Source of the DNA: Spongilla lacustris
Taxonomy: Eukaryota > Porifera > Demospongiae > Spongillida > Spongillidae
DNA: 64,000 nucleotides
Assembly: GCA_949361645.1 (NCBI GenBank)
Contig: OX442417.1
Location: 16,029,427 to 16,093,426, forward strand
Reading direction: 5' to 3'
Part shown: positions 28,410 through 39,575 of the stretch, one piece after another
How positions within the stretch are numbered: position 1 is the first letter of the stretch
Layout of the letters: each line of letters starts with the position of its first letter
The notes under the pieces: generated by a model
What the model saw: only the letters and a program-made list of their open reading frames with translations
Told to the model about the DNA's origin: nothing
Databases searched by the model: none
Translations under genes and position numbers: made by a program

Positions 28410-30778
28410 ATGTGCGATTGTTTCCTCGACGAGGAGGCACAATTGGAGAGGACCGTCAGCAAACAGATTGACCGCGAACTGCAACGCGCCAAACAAGAGC
28501 GGGACAAGGAGTACAAACTGCTGCTGCTGGGTACGTCAGCGGCGTGAGTGCTAACAGTCGCGTGCGATCGTAGGACATGACATACTATCTCTTGTTTTGT
28601 TATTTTTTGTTATGTTTTGTTAGTTGTTTACAGTACTTCAACATCTCGTTTGTTTTTCCGTGTGTGTGACAGGTACGGGTGAATCAGGGAAAAGCACATT
28701 CATAAAGCAGATGAGGATCATCCATGGTCAAGGATACTCTGATGCAGATCGTGCTGACTTTCGCTCTCTTGTGTTTCGTAACATTTTCACGGCAGTCAGT
28801 GCCCTCACGGAGGCCATGACATCGTTGAAAATCCCCTTCCAAAATGCGGCAAACAAGGTGCAATTGGTGGCAGAGTGTCGTGTGTTGCAGTTGTCATGTT
28901 AACCATGACTTGATAGGAGTCGGGGACATTGTATGGAAGGAAGAAAGAAGATGAGGTGACTGAGTTATCACAGTCCGATGCGGACAGACTGAAAGCCTTC
29001 TGGGTTGACAGAGGAATACAGTGTTGCTTCGAGAGGAGAAACGAGTTCCAAATCTCAGATTCTGCCAAATAGTATGTGCAAACAGTAGTGATGTGTGGGT
29101 GTAATAGCTGGGACCAGTGGAAGTGTGCCTGTGTGTGCACAAGTTGACCCCGAAAGCAGACCGAACTCGCTACACGTGTGTGCCCAGTAGACAGGCCTGT
29201 TGCAAGGGAAGGGGTGGTTTGAAAAATGTGGCAGTGCTTGCCTGGGTCCCTATATCGTGTGAACCTCCCATATCCCTGTATAGTATGCAGCCCCATATCT
29301 CTATATAGTGTGCACCCCCATATCTCTAGACAGGGTATAATCTAAACCTTAACGCATTTCTAGATAGGGTGTTTGCCAGGGAGGGGAGAATCCCCCAAAT
29401 ATCTGTCAAGTCAGTGCAAGTGCATTCATGTTTAAAATACATAGCATGCCATTGGGAGGGGCTAACCCTTATTATGCAATGTGGGGCCTAACCTTCAAAG
29501 CCGTCTGCACTGTGTGATGTCATGACTGCTTTCCATACCTTTACGGTTGATGACCATTGCCCTTGTCACCACCCCCCCTCCTGGCTAGATCACCCCTCCC
29601 TCCCTCCTGGCTAGATCACCCCTCCCTCCCTCCTGGCTAGATCACCCCTCCCTCCCTCCTGGCTAGATCACCCCTCTCTCCCTTCTGCTTTCCTCCTCCC
29701 CCCCACTTCCCTCCTTGATCCTTTCCCTCTTCCCCTTCATTCCCCTTTCCATCTCTTCTTAGATTCCTCCCCTTTGGATGTAACTCCTCCCCTTTCAGAC
29801 ATAGCTCCAGGCCCCTCCCTAGTCAGCTGGTTATTAATATTGTGTTTCATCACATGTGTCGTATATGTATGGCAAGAGAAGTTAGTCAGGGGAGGAGATG
29901 GTCAAATAAGGATAAGACCATGTGACTGTACATGTACACCACCTCCTCCCATGACCACCTCCTCCCATGACCACCTCCTCCCATGACCACCTCCTCCCAT
30001 GACCACCTCCTCCCATGACCACCTCCTCCCATGACCACCTCCTCCCATGACCACCTCCTCCCATGACCACCTCCTCCCATGACCACCTCCTCCCATGACC
30101 ACCTCCTCACATGACCACCTCCCACATGACTACCTCCTCCCATAACCACCTCATCTCATGACCACTTCCCATAACCACCTCCTCCTCCCATACCACCTCC
30201 TCCCATGACCACCTACACACATCACCACCTCGTCCCCTGACCACTGCTTATATTTGACTGCCTCCTTTCCCCTACCAGTTACCTGGACTCTCTTGATCGT
30301 ATCTGCACTAGCAGTTACCTACCAACCGTTGACGATGTGCTGAGGATTAGGATAGCCACAACAGGCATAGTGGAGTACACATTTCAAATGCGGAAGGATG
30401 TGATTTTTAGGTGAGCAGGAACATCGTCATGGAAGCGCAATTGATCAATGCTCTTTAATTAGAATGGTCGATGTAGGCGGTCAGAGGTCGGAGAGAAGAA
30501 AGTGGATACACTGTTTTGAAGATGTGAAGGCGATCATCTTCCTTACAGCCATCAACGAGTATGACCAGGTCAGTGTGGGAGGGAAAACCCCCTGTAATTA
30601 TGCCCTTGACAAATCAAATGACTGCTCAGTTGATAGAACACCTATAAGGTAGATTAATCTTCTTTTAACCAACGTTGGTTTATTGGTTGCTGTGAAGTCT
30701 GAATAAGGTAAACACTTATTAGGATCAGAGCTCTGGATCTTTCAATGTCCACCCTATTTAGATTAGTGTGCGTGTGCA

Positions 30779-30821
<43 letters not shown>

Positions 30822-32149
30822 ATGTATGTATGCATGTATGTATGTATGTATGTATGTATGCATGCATGTATGCATGCATGTATGTATGTATGTATGCGTG
30901 TATGTATGTGTGTGTATGCATGTATGTTTGTATGTATGTATGTATATATGTGTGTATGTATGTATGTATGTATGTATGTATGTATGTATGTATGTGTATG
31001 TGTGTGTGTGTATGTATGTATGTATTTATGTAAGTATGTATGTATGTGTATATGTATGTGTGTGTATGTATGCATGCATGTATGCATGCATGTATGTATG
31101 TATGTATGTGTGTATGTATGTATATGTGTGTATGCATGTATGTATGTATGTATATATGTGTGTACATGTGTATGTATGTATGTATGTATGTATGTATGTA
31201 TGTATGTGTGTATGTATGTATGTATGTATGTATGTATGTATGTATGTATGTATGTATGTATGTATGTATATGTGTATGTATGGTTATTTGTTCACTCAGG
31301 TACTACTTGAGGATGCAAAAGTAAACCGACTGCAGGAAAGCTTGGCATTATTTGGAACCATCCTTCGCTACCCTTTCTTCCTCAAGTGTGCCATCATCCT
31401 CTTCATGAACAAGACAGACCTCTTTGCAGAGAAGATAATTAAGTCCAACCTACAGCAGTACTTCCCAGAGTACACAGGTACATCCCACCTCCCTCACATT
31501 CCACCTCCCTCACATCCCACCTCCCTCACATCCCACCTCCCTCACATCCCACCTCCCTCACATCCCACCTCCCTCACATCCCACCTCCCTCACATCCCAC
31601 CTCCCTCACATCCCACCTCCCTCACATCCCACCTCCCTCACATCCCACCTCCCTCACATCCCACCTCCCTCACATGCCACCTCCCTCACATGCCACCTCC
31701 TCACATCCCACCTCCCTCACATCCCACCTCCCTCACATCCCACCTCCCTCACATCCCACCTCCCTCACATGCCACCTCCTCACATCCCACCTCCCTCACA
31801 TCCCACCTCCCTCACATCCCACCTCCCTCACATCCCACCTCCCTCACATCCCACCTCCCTCACATTCCACCCTCCCTCACACCCCACCTCCCCTCTCACC
31901 TCTGTTATGGCCTCCCCTCACACTCCTCCCCCTCGTGCCCCTCCCCTTCACACCTCAGGTCCCCAGCACGAGGTGGAGCCTGCTCAGCTGTTCATTCTGC
32001 AAAAGTTTAAAGACCAGATAGACACGGAGAGGCTGTTCTCCCATCACTTCACGTGTGCCACTGACACAGAAAACATCAAGCATGTCTTCAAAGATGTCAA
32101 AGACCAGATCCTCCAGGAGAACATTGACACCATATTCAACAACGGATGA
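28410..32149 (+). CDS. G-protein alpha subunit, Gq-like, divergent C-terminus
   Basis: Seven exons: 28410-28530, 28673-28857, 28917-29071, 30279-30410, 30463-30568, 31300-31477, 31959-32149, giving 355 residues, the normal G-alpha length. Key motifs are P-loop GTGESGKST, switch I RIRIATTG with the catalytic Arg, switch [14 protein letters not shown] with the catalytic Gln, NKTD and TCATDTEN. The start [10 protein letters not shown] has cysteines at 2 and 4 that suit palmitoylation; there is no Gly2 for myristoylation. The C-terminus, [11 protein letters not shown], lacks the ..YNL. ending that Gq proteins present to receptors. G-alpha subunits bind GDP/GTP at the inner plasma membrane and relay receptor signals. 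Large introns hold (TG/TATG)n and CT-rich minisatellites. Exons 2, 3 and 5 and the intron between exons 2 and 3 are almost the same as in the neighbour at 33825. Confidence 0.93.
29571..29690. repeat. 26-bp minisatellite
   Basis: Four to five units of TCCTGGCTAGATCACCCC/TCCCTCCC in an intron of the G-alpha gene. Confidence 0.9.
29938..30130. repeat. 16-bp minisatellite
   Basis: About a dozen CATGACCACCTCCTCC units in the same intron; open frames on the minus strand here are repeat artefacts. Confidence 0.93.
30772..31285. repeat. (TATG/TG)n microsatellite, ~510 bp
   Basis: Long mixed TG and TATG array filling the intron before the exon at 31300. Both strands are open for over 100 codons because of the repeat. 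Confidence 0.97.
31478..31900. repeat. 16-bp CT-rich minisatellite
   Basis: About 25 units of ACATCCCACCTCCCTC start right after the donor of the exon ending at 31477. Confidence 0.95.
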
Positions 32150-32339
32150 TCCAACTTGTACCTCACCCTCACCACCCTAATAGTTGTGCAGTTGTAAAGG
32201 TGCTGTTTGTGTTTGTACTGAGGATACAGTAAGCTAATTATCGTTGGACTGGTCACCACAATGGACCCACACAATGTGATGTATCTGTTGATATATGGAG
32301 TAGCATTATAGGACAGTGGAGGAAAGACCAAATATGATG

Positions 32340-32775
32340 GGGCCATGTGGTGTGTTAGGACCATGTGGTGTGTTAGCACCATGTGGTGTGTTAGGACCAT
32401 GTGATGTGTTAGGACCATGTGGTGTGTTAGGACCATGTGGTGTGTTAGGACCATGTGGTGTGTTAGGACCATGTGGTGTGTTAGGACCATGTGGTGTGTT
32501 AGGACCATGTGGTGTGTTAGGACCATGTGATGTGTTAGGACCATGTGGTGTGTTAGGACCATGTGGTGTGTTAGGACCATGTGGTGTGTTAGGACCATGT
32601 GATGTGTTAGGACCATGTGGTGTGTTAGGACCATGTGATGTGTTAGGACCATGTGATGTGTTAGGACCATGTGGTGTGTTAGGACCATGTGATGTGTTAG
32701 GACCATGTGATGTGTTAGGACCATGTGATGTGTTAGGACCATGTGGTGTGTTAGGACCATGTTGAGGCCATGTGG
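32340..32775. repeat. 18-bp minisatellite, ~23 units
   Basis: GTGTGTTAGGACCATGTG units alternate a G/A variant. The array starts about 190 bp after the stop of the upstream G-alpha gene and may lie in its 3' UTR. Open frames on both strands result from the period being a multiple of three. Confidence 0.95.
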
Positions 32776-33824
32776 TGTGTTAGCACAATGATATGGTGTG
32801 GGGCATGCTCATAAACACTGATAACAGGTATTGTACCCTCAGTATAGGGGCCGGGGTAAGGCACTCTAGGGGGCCGGGGTACCCTCAGCATAGGGGCCGG
32901 GGTAAGGCACTCTAGGGGGCCAGGGTACCCTCAGCACAGGGCCATGTGGAGAACCAGGCATCACAATGTTCACGGTCACAATAAATTTGACTATCTAACA
33001 TCGAAAGACCATCAAGACCCTCTGCAATCAAGGCCACAAGATGCAGTAATTGATATTACTGTCATTGACACCTTTTAACAGTAAGGCTTCAAAGCTGTTC
33101 TAAAATTCAGAGTGGGTGAGCTCACCATATTGGATATCTGGAGGCAGGTGGGAGCTGTACAATGCTGCACTTGCCCATTGTCACTGGCAAGCCCTCCTCC
33201 TACTATCATAACTGATTCCCAGGACTTCCATTTCCTCAAAATCCTCCGTAACATCAAAAAGATCTTGATTTATTTACATATTTTGCTAGGGTCCCCTCCC
33301 CCGCACTTTTAATAGCCGGAAATATAACGAGTATACAACAACCCTATAATAGCCTGGCTCCTTTGTTAGCACTTCTATGCAAAACCAGGCTAGCTACCCG
33401 ATTTTATGATCACCTGCTGCTCATTTGCTGAGTTAACATTGACTGATCTATAGTGGGCTAACGTGCGCACAATGCAGGTGACCGAATCATGCACCATGGT
33501 TACGAAACAGCAAAAATACTTTTGTACGCAGTACGGTAGCGTCCGAGCTTGTAAAAATAGTTTTTTAAAACATTTTGGCAATTGCAGTAGCACTTCATTC
33601 CAAAGGAGACGATAAAATAGCTGTATTGTATACATCAGACATGTCTGCAATCAATGAGTTTGTTTTCCTTCTCTACCTAACAGTTGCCCACGATTGTTTA
33701 TTCAAACCGCACCTAGTATTCCACGTGATCAATAACTAAAAATAACTGCCAAGCGTACGCATTCCATACACGCACTCTCTATAGCATAGCGCCTCAGCGA
33801 AGTAGAAATAGTTGACACTAGAGG
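32776..33824. other. intergenic, no gene seen
   Basis: A short duplicated segment (GGGGCCGGGGTAAGGCACTC) occurs twice at about 32846-32925. An AATAAA at about 32980 could serve the upstream G-alpha gene. Nothing else is recognised. Confidence 0.5.
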
Positions 33825-35081
33825 ATGGCGCTGTGCGATTGCTTTCTTGACGAAGAAGCTAGGCTAGAGAGGATTATCAGCCGGCAAATTGACCGCGAAC
33901 TTGAACGATCGAAACGGGAGCAGAGTAAGGAATTCAAACTTTTATTGCTAGGTAAGTAACGAACATATGTACGCAGCTTTTGTAAATGGGTTGTGTATGT
34001 GTGTTTGTGTGCGTGTGTGTTATGTGTGAGTGTTGTTTGTGGCATTGTGTGGCCACTATGTACCACACACGTATATGGTATTATTGTGTGACGCCTGCAT
34101 GGCAGCTGCTGATACTTATCTATTGTACTTGTATCACGTGCCTTAGGTACCGGAGAAGCAGGGAAAAGCACATTTATAAAACAGATGAGGATCATCCATG
34201 GTCAAGGATACTCTGATGCAGATCGTGCTGACTTTCGCTCTCTTGTGTTTCGTAACATTTTCACGGCAGTCAATGCCCTCACCGAGGCCATGACATCGTT
34301 GAAAATCCCCTTCCAAAATGCTGCAAACAAGGTGCAATTGGTGGCAGAGTGTCATGTGTTGCAGTTGTCATGTTAACCATGACTTGATAGGAGTCGGGGA
34401 CATTGTATGGAAGGAAGAAGGAAGATGAGGTGACTGAGTTATCACTGTCCGATGCGGACAGACTGAAAGCCTTCTGGGTTGACAAAGGAGTACAGTGTTG
34501 CTTCGAGAGGAGAAACGAGTTCCAAATCTCAGATTCTGCCAAATAGTATGAGCATCCCTATATAGTATGCACCCCCATATCCATGCATAGTGTGCACCCC
34601 ACGTCTCTATATAGTGTGCACCCCATATCCCTATATAGCGTGCACCCCATATCTCTATTGTGCACCCCCATATCCATATATAGAATATGCACCCCAATCC
34701 CTATATAGTATAAGCACCCCAATCCCTATATAGAGTATGCACCCCAATCCCTATATAGAGTGCACCCCATATCCCTATATAGAGTGCACCCCCATATATA
34801 CAGTATGCACCCCCATATATAGAGTATGCACCCTAATCCCTATATAGTATAAGCACCTACATGTGTATGCTTTGCTCTCAAACGTTTCACTGCCCTCCCC
34901 GCATGCACTGGTCCCCTTCCCCACCCTACACTAGTACCCCTCCCCTCATGCACTGGTCCCCCTCCCACCCTGCACTAGTGCACACTCGTCCCCATCCCCA
35001 CATGCACTGGTCCCCCTCCCCACCATATACTGGTGTTCTCTCTTTTTCCTTTCCCTCCTCCCCCTATAATGGGCTGACCCC

Positions 35082-35116
<35 letters not shown>

Positions 35117-36177
35117 CCATATAATGAGCTCTTCATTCGTTCCCACCTCTTCATTGATAAGCTCTCTTCATTTGTTACCAGTTACCTGGACTCTCTAGAT
35201 CGTATCTGTAGTCCTGGTTACCTCCCAACCATTGACGATGTGTTGAGGATTAGGATAGCCACCACGGGCATAGTGGAGTACACATTTCCCATGAGGAAGG
35301 ATGTGGTGTTCAGGTGGGTGTGGTCAGCAACAAAAGTGGCACTCAATCGGTTTTATTGATTAATGCTCTTTAATTAGAATGGTCGATGTAGGCGGTCAGA
35401 GGTCGGAGAGAAGAAAGTGGATACACTGTTTTGAAGATGTGAAGGCGATCATCTTCCTTACAGCCATCAACGAGTATGACCAGGTCAGTGTGGGAGGGGA
35501 GATGATTAAGCCATTAAACAGGAACACACCTCTTGTGCACACACACACACACACACAGGTTTTGGTTGAGGATGACACTGTAAACAGACTAAAGGAGAGC
35601 CTAGCACTATTTGAGACCATCCTGCGCTATCCGTGGTTCGAGAAGTCCTCGATAGTTCTCTTTCTCAACAAGGAGGACATATTCAAGGAGAAAATTATGA
35701 AGTCTGATCTAGCCCGCTATTTCCCAACGTACCAAGGTACTGTTACCCTTCCTTCTCCCATTTAATGCCCCTCCCACTTAAAGCTCCTTCCATTCAATTC
35801 CCCTTCCACTTACATGAACTGTAATGCATCTCCCATTTAATGAATTCCCTTCCCATTTTCTGTCCCTCCCACTTAATGAATTCCCTTCCCATTTTCTGTC
35901 CCTCCCACTTAATGAATCCTTCCATTTTGCTCCCTCCCACTTAATGAATTCCATTCCCATTTAATGCTTCACTCTCCTTACAACAGGCCCGAAGCAGAAC
36001 AATGAAGTTGCGCGTGATTACTTGAAAAACGAGTTCCTGTCAGTTAATCCCAACCCCGAAAGAATCATCTCCCCACACTTCACGTGCGCCACGGACACGG
36101 AGAACATTTCGCGTGTTTTTGAAACTGTTCGTCAGCATGTATTGGAAGAGAATCTGAAGGATTACAACCTCATGTGA
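33825..36177 (+). CDS. G-protein alpha subunit, Gq-like
   Basis: Seven exons: 33825-33951, 34147-34331, 34391-34545, 35182-35313, 35378-35483, 35559-35736, 35987-36177, giving 357 residues. Exon lengths from the second onward equal those of the gene at 28410. Motifs are P-loop GTGEAGKST (Ala replaces the usual Ser), switch [25 protein letters not shown] and TCATDTEN. The C-terminus [10 protein letters not shown] matches the Gq ending LK(E/D)YNL(V/M) that docks receptors, so phospholipase C-beta coupling is likely by family. The start [12 protein letters not shown] offers cysteines for palmitoylation. A polyadenylation-like AATAAA is at 36429. The final exons differ clearly from the neighbour while exons 2, 3 and 5 are nearly the same, which points to gene conversion. 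The gene converges on the ANP32-like gene. Confidence 0.94.
34546..34862. repeat. ~20-bp minisatellite CCCTATATAGTATGCACCCC
   Basis: Variable units of CCCTATATAG(A/T)(A)TGCACCCC in the intron after exon 3. A few decayed units also occur in the matching intron of the other G-alpha gene near 29260-29340. Confidence 0.88.
34880..35115. repeat. C-rich repeats and poly-C run
   Basis: Units with TGCACTGGTCCCC repeat several times, then a C homopolymer at about 35083-35114, in the same intron. Homopolymer length in assemblies is unreliable. Confidence 0.85.
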
Positions 36178-36542
36178 AAAGGAGTTATATGGCCTTTGTT
36201 TGTTTTAGAATGACCACATCAATGTTTCTGTTGCCACAACAACCACTGTGTACATGTCGCCACTGCACACGCATGTAGTTTTAATTGTCGTGTTGTTTTT
36301 CATTTCTTTTCACTTTTTTTTTTTTCTCTGTTTCTGTGTGTTGACTATGATGATATAAGAGAAATAATATGTGTGTCCACATCAAGGTGCACTGGTAGCG
36401 GGGTGGGGGGTGCTTTACAAGTTAGTGCAATAAAAGGGAAATAAACAAAAAAAAAAAAAAAAAGGAGTAGTCATGGAGGTAGTAGTTGATGAAAAAAAAA
36501 GGGGGAGGAGGGGAGGGTGGTGTGTGTGTCCTTTGCTTGTGC

Positions 36543-36805
36543 TTATACGTCGCTGTCGGAGGATTGCTGTTGTGGTTCGGGATCAAGGCGGGGCCGCTTG
36601 CTCGACGTGCGCCCCTCCTCCTCGTCCTCGTCTTCGCTGTCAATGGTGTGGTCCTCCTCCGCAGAGACGTCATCTTCTGCTGGATTGTACTCTTCAGACT
36701 CGCCAGAACTCTCCTGGAACCATGGCAACCACGCAACAAAACAAAAAAAAAAAGGTGAAGTTTCCACACTAGTACGCACCGGATCCCAACTCTACTGCAG
36801 GTATT

Positions 36806-36857
<52 letters not shown>

Positions 36858-37748
36858 GTACACACCGATCCCAACTCCTTCTGTAGGTACTCCAGACCTG
36901 GTTCTTCATCACCACTGTTGCCTGCCTCTGCAATATTTGCACGAAACACTCAAAAGTGTGGTGGGAGCACACCGCAACCCCTTTCCTCACCATCTCCATC
37001 CTCTCTGTTCCCTTCTCTGTCCTGGTCATCGTCTTCGCTGTCCTCCACCTCCACGCCTTTCGAGTCCAGCCCGTCCAGCGACTTAAGAGCTGGCAACAAG
37101 TCGAACACCTTGTCTCTGTAGTCCTTTAACCCTGTCACGGGGCAGTTGTAGAGGTCCAACGACGACAGCTGTGGAAGCTTACACTGTTGGGAGGGAGGTG
37201 AGAATTTTTTTTTTAGATATACACGCGTTTAAAAAGAAAACTGGGTAATTAAACGATTAAAAGGGACCGGGCTAACGAATTATTCATTTATAAGTTCAAA
37301 CGCACCAGTGGCTTCAGTTCATCCAAGGTCGATATCCTGTTCCCGACCAAGTTGAGTACCCGCAGGGAAGGACACTTCGCGAGCATCTCCAGGCCATTGG
37401 TCAACTTGTTGTCTCCGAGGTCCAGCTGAGGGGAACGAGGGGTGGAGCCTTTCAACCAAGCGCACCCACTTTTGCGACACCTTAAAAACGGGTGTGCGCA
37501 CTTACAGTTTCGAGCTTGGGGAGCGCGGGAAAGCCTTCCAAAGTTATAAGTCCGACGTTAATAAGCGAAAGGTGCTTGAGGGCGGTGAACTTGTCAGTCA
37601 GGCCCGCCAATTTGCTGGATTTTACATTGTCAAGGTTCAGTTCTTCTACCTGAAAAAATTATATTCAATCGTCTCTTCTTTACTTCCTTTAAGGACTTAC
37701 TTCTCCGATCTCTGCGCCACTCAGTTCCCCCTGTATGTACGCTTCCAT
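36543..37748 (-). CDS. ANP32-like acidic leucine-rich nuclear phosphoprotein
   Basis: Six exons on the minus strand: 37701-37748, 37506-37649, 37306-37425, 36991-37183, 36866-36927, 36543-36713, phases consistent, 245 residues. The first ~150 residues form the ANP32 leucine-rich-repeat cap: VEELNLDNVKSSKLAGLTD, LKHLSLINVGL, LDLGDNKLTNGLEML, LRVLNLVGNRIS, then the LRRCT piece LDLYNCPVTGLKDYRDKVFD. The rest is the acidic tail (EDSEDDDQDREG, DSEDEDEEEG) ending with SSKRPRLD, which fits a nuclear localisation signal. Family members are histone-binding chaperones and phosphatase inhibitors of the nucleus. Length equals that of the family (about 230-270). A CA microsatellite at 36810-36856 and a relic duplicate of the fifth exon's end at about 36778-36808 lie in the last intron. 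Confidence 0.93.
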
Positions 37749-37978
37749 TTTTTGAACTTTTTAAGTTGCAATGAACAAATATTTGGAACGCATGCGCGCC
37801 TTTAGCCTGGCGCGCAAACATTAGTTAACTAAATAGTCCGCCCATTATAATAGTTAACGTACAAGGTTGTCTAAATAATCTATGGTACAAGGCAAGGCAC
37901 AGCCGCTAAACTGCATTACTGTTTACTAGTACGCCTTCAGATTCCAAAAGGAAGGACTACTGAATTCTTGTTCTGGTT

Positions 37979-38018
<40 letters not shown>

Positions 38019-38382
38019 TTTGTTCCTCCCTACTGGTAGTAGGAAGGAATAAAGAAAAGTGCCTTAAAGAGGATTACATGTATTTGATGTATACCCCCGG
38101 TAGTCAATGCATGTAGCTGCTAGGACTAGAACGGTCCAGCCAAAATTCACATCATACGTACTGGAGCTCAATTAAGAGATGCTAATGCCAGAAAACAGTT
38201 GCAATGCACTCTGACTACAATTTTATTCGCCAAGTAGCGAAGAAATTGGCTGTGAAAGCCCGGCCGGCCCGGCCGCCCAGATGAGCTGATGGGGGAAATG
38301 TCGGCATAGCATGTCCTGGAGCCGTACCAATAAATTAACAAGCAGATGCACATTTGAATAATATTATTCTAAGGGGGAGAAG

Positions 38383-38423
<41 letters not shown>

Positions 38424-38721
38424 CGGAGGGGGGCGCGTTAGTAACTTAGTATCTTAGTATGCATGTATCCGGCGAACTTCACGCCTACGCCCATGTACCA
38501 TGAATTTACGGTGACGTCAAGCAAGGATTTCTATTCTAGTTTCCAGGCTGACGTTTAGCACATGGTCCATCCGGCATAAATTACGGCCGGCCGGTCGTCG
38601 TCAGTGCGCGCGCCGTCGACTAATTGTACTACAAAAGCGCGGTACCAAAAGGATGCACCCGTACAAATACTTTTTTTTTTTTTTTAAACGCGAACTGTGC
38701 ACATAGCCACATTATTTTACA
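37749..38721. other. divergent intergenic region
   Basis: Between the divergent ANP32-like and PSAT1 genes. It contains a poly-C run (37980-38010) and a poly-G run (38387-38423), a GGCCGGCC-rich spot near 38262-38275 and another near 38583-38595. No gene is recognised. Confidence 0.6.
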
Positions 38722-39512
38722 ATGGTGGAGCGAAGGAAGTCCGAGGAAATACTGAACTTCGCACCAGGTCCCGCCAAACTGCCTCTGGAAGTGAGTGTCG
38801 CGTGGTGCTTCAATAACCTCCGGTTCAGATTTTAGTATACCCCCCCCCCCCCCCCCCCCCCCCCCTAAATGCCCCTCTAGCCACACTAATGAATCTTGTA
38901 CGTTATGGTGTCTGCTAACGATCCCGCGCTCTGCACAGGTGCTGATGGAGGCGGCCGAACAGGGCGTCTTCAGTTACAAGGACTCGGGCATAAGCGTGAT
39001 GGGTACGTGCTGTGCACGAGGTCGCACGGAATCGCGCGATGAATAACATTCCCACCGCATGATGTATTTAGAAATGAGTCACCGCTCGTCAGACTACCTC
39101 GCGATGAGTCACGAGACAGTGGAGCTGCTTCGCGAGCTGCTGTAAGACTAGCCCCCCCTCCTCCCCAGCCATGTCAATTATATATATTATATCCATGCTT
39201 TTCAAATGCACGCAGCAACATTCCCGCGAACTACCACATCCTCTTCCTGCAAGGCGGCGGGACAGGGCAGTTTGCGGCCGTCCCCCTCAACCTGAGCCGG
39301 TCTGCTGATGCAGTGGCTGACTACTTCGTGACGGGAATGTGGTCCAAGAAGGCCGCGGAGGAGGCTCAGAAGTATGTCAAGGTTAATAACGTCCTGGCTC
39401 CCACTGGGCAGTACAACACCATTCAGGGGAAGGACGAGTGGAAGTTGACACCGGGTGCTTCCTATGTCTACTACTGCGCAAACGAGACTGTACACGGTGT
39501 GTGTGTGTGTGT

Positions 39513-39575
<63 letters not shown>

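Noticed and set aside
28856..29296. 163-codon minus-strand frame
   Set aside because: Shadow of the G-alpha exon 28917-29071 and surrounding intron on the opposite strand.
30745..32010. 421-codon plus-strand open frame
   Set aside because: Only 31300-31477 is a real exon; the rest is TATG/TG and CT-rich repeat that stays open by composition.
32044..32765. 238- and 149-codon open frames on opposite strands
   Set aside because: Both are translations of the 18-bp minisatellite, whose period is a multiple of three.
38387..38423. Long G and C homopolymers (also 18548, 23466, 35084, 37980) as quadruplex regulators
   Set aside because: Position and length vary without relation to genes, and homopolymers of this length are prone to sequencing error.
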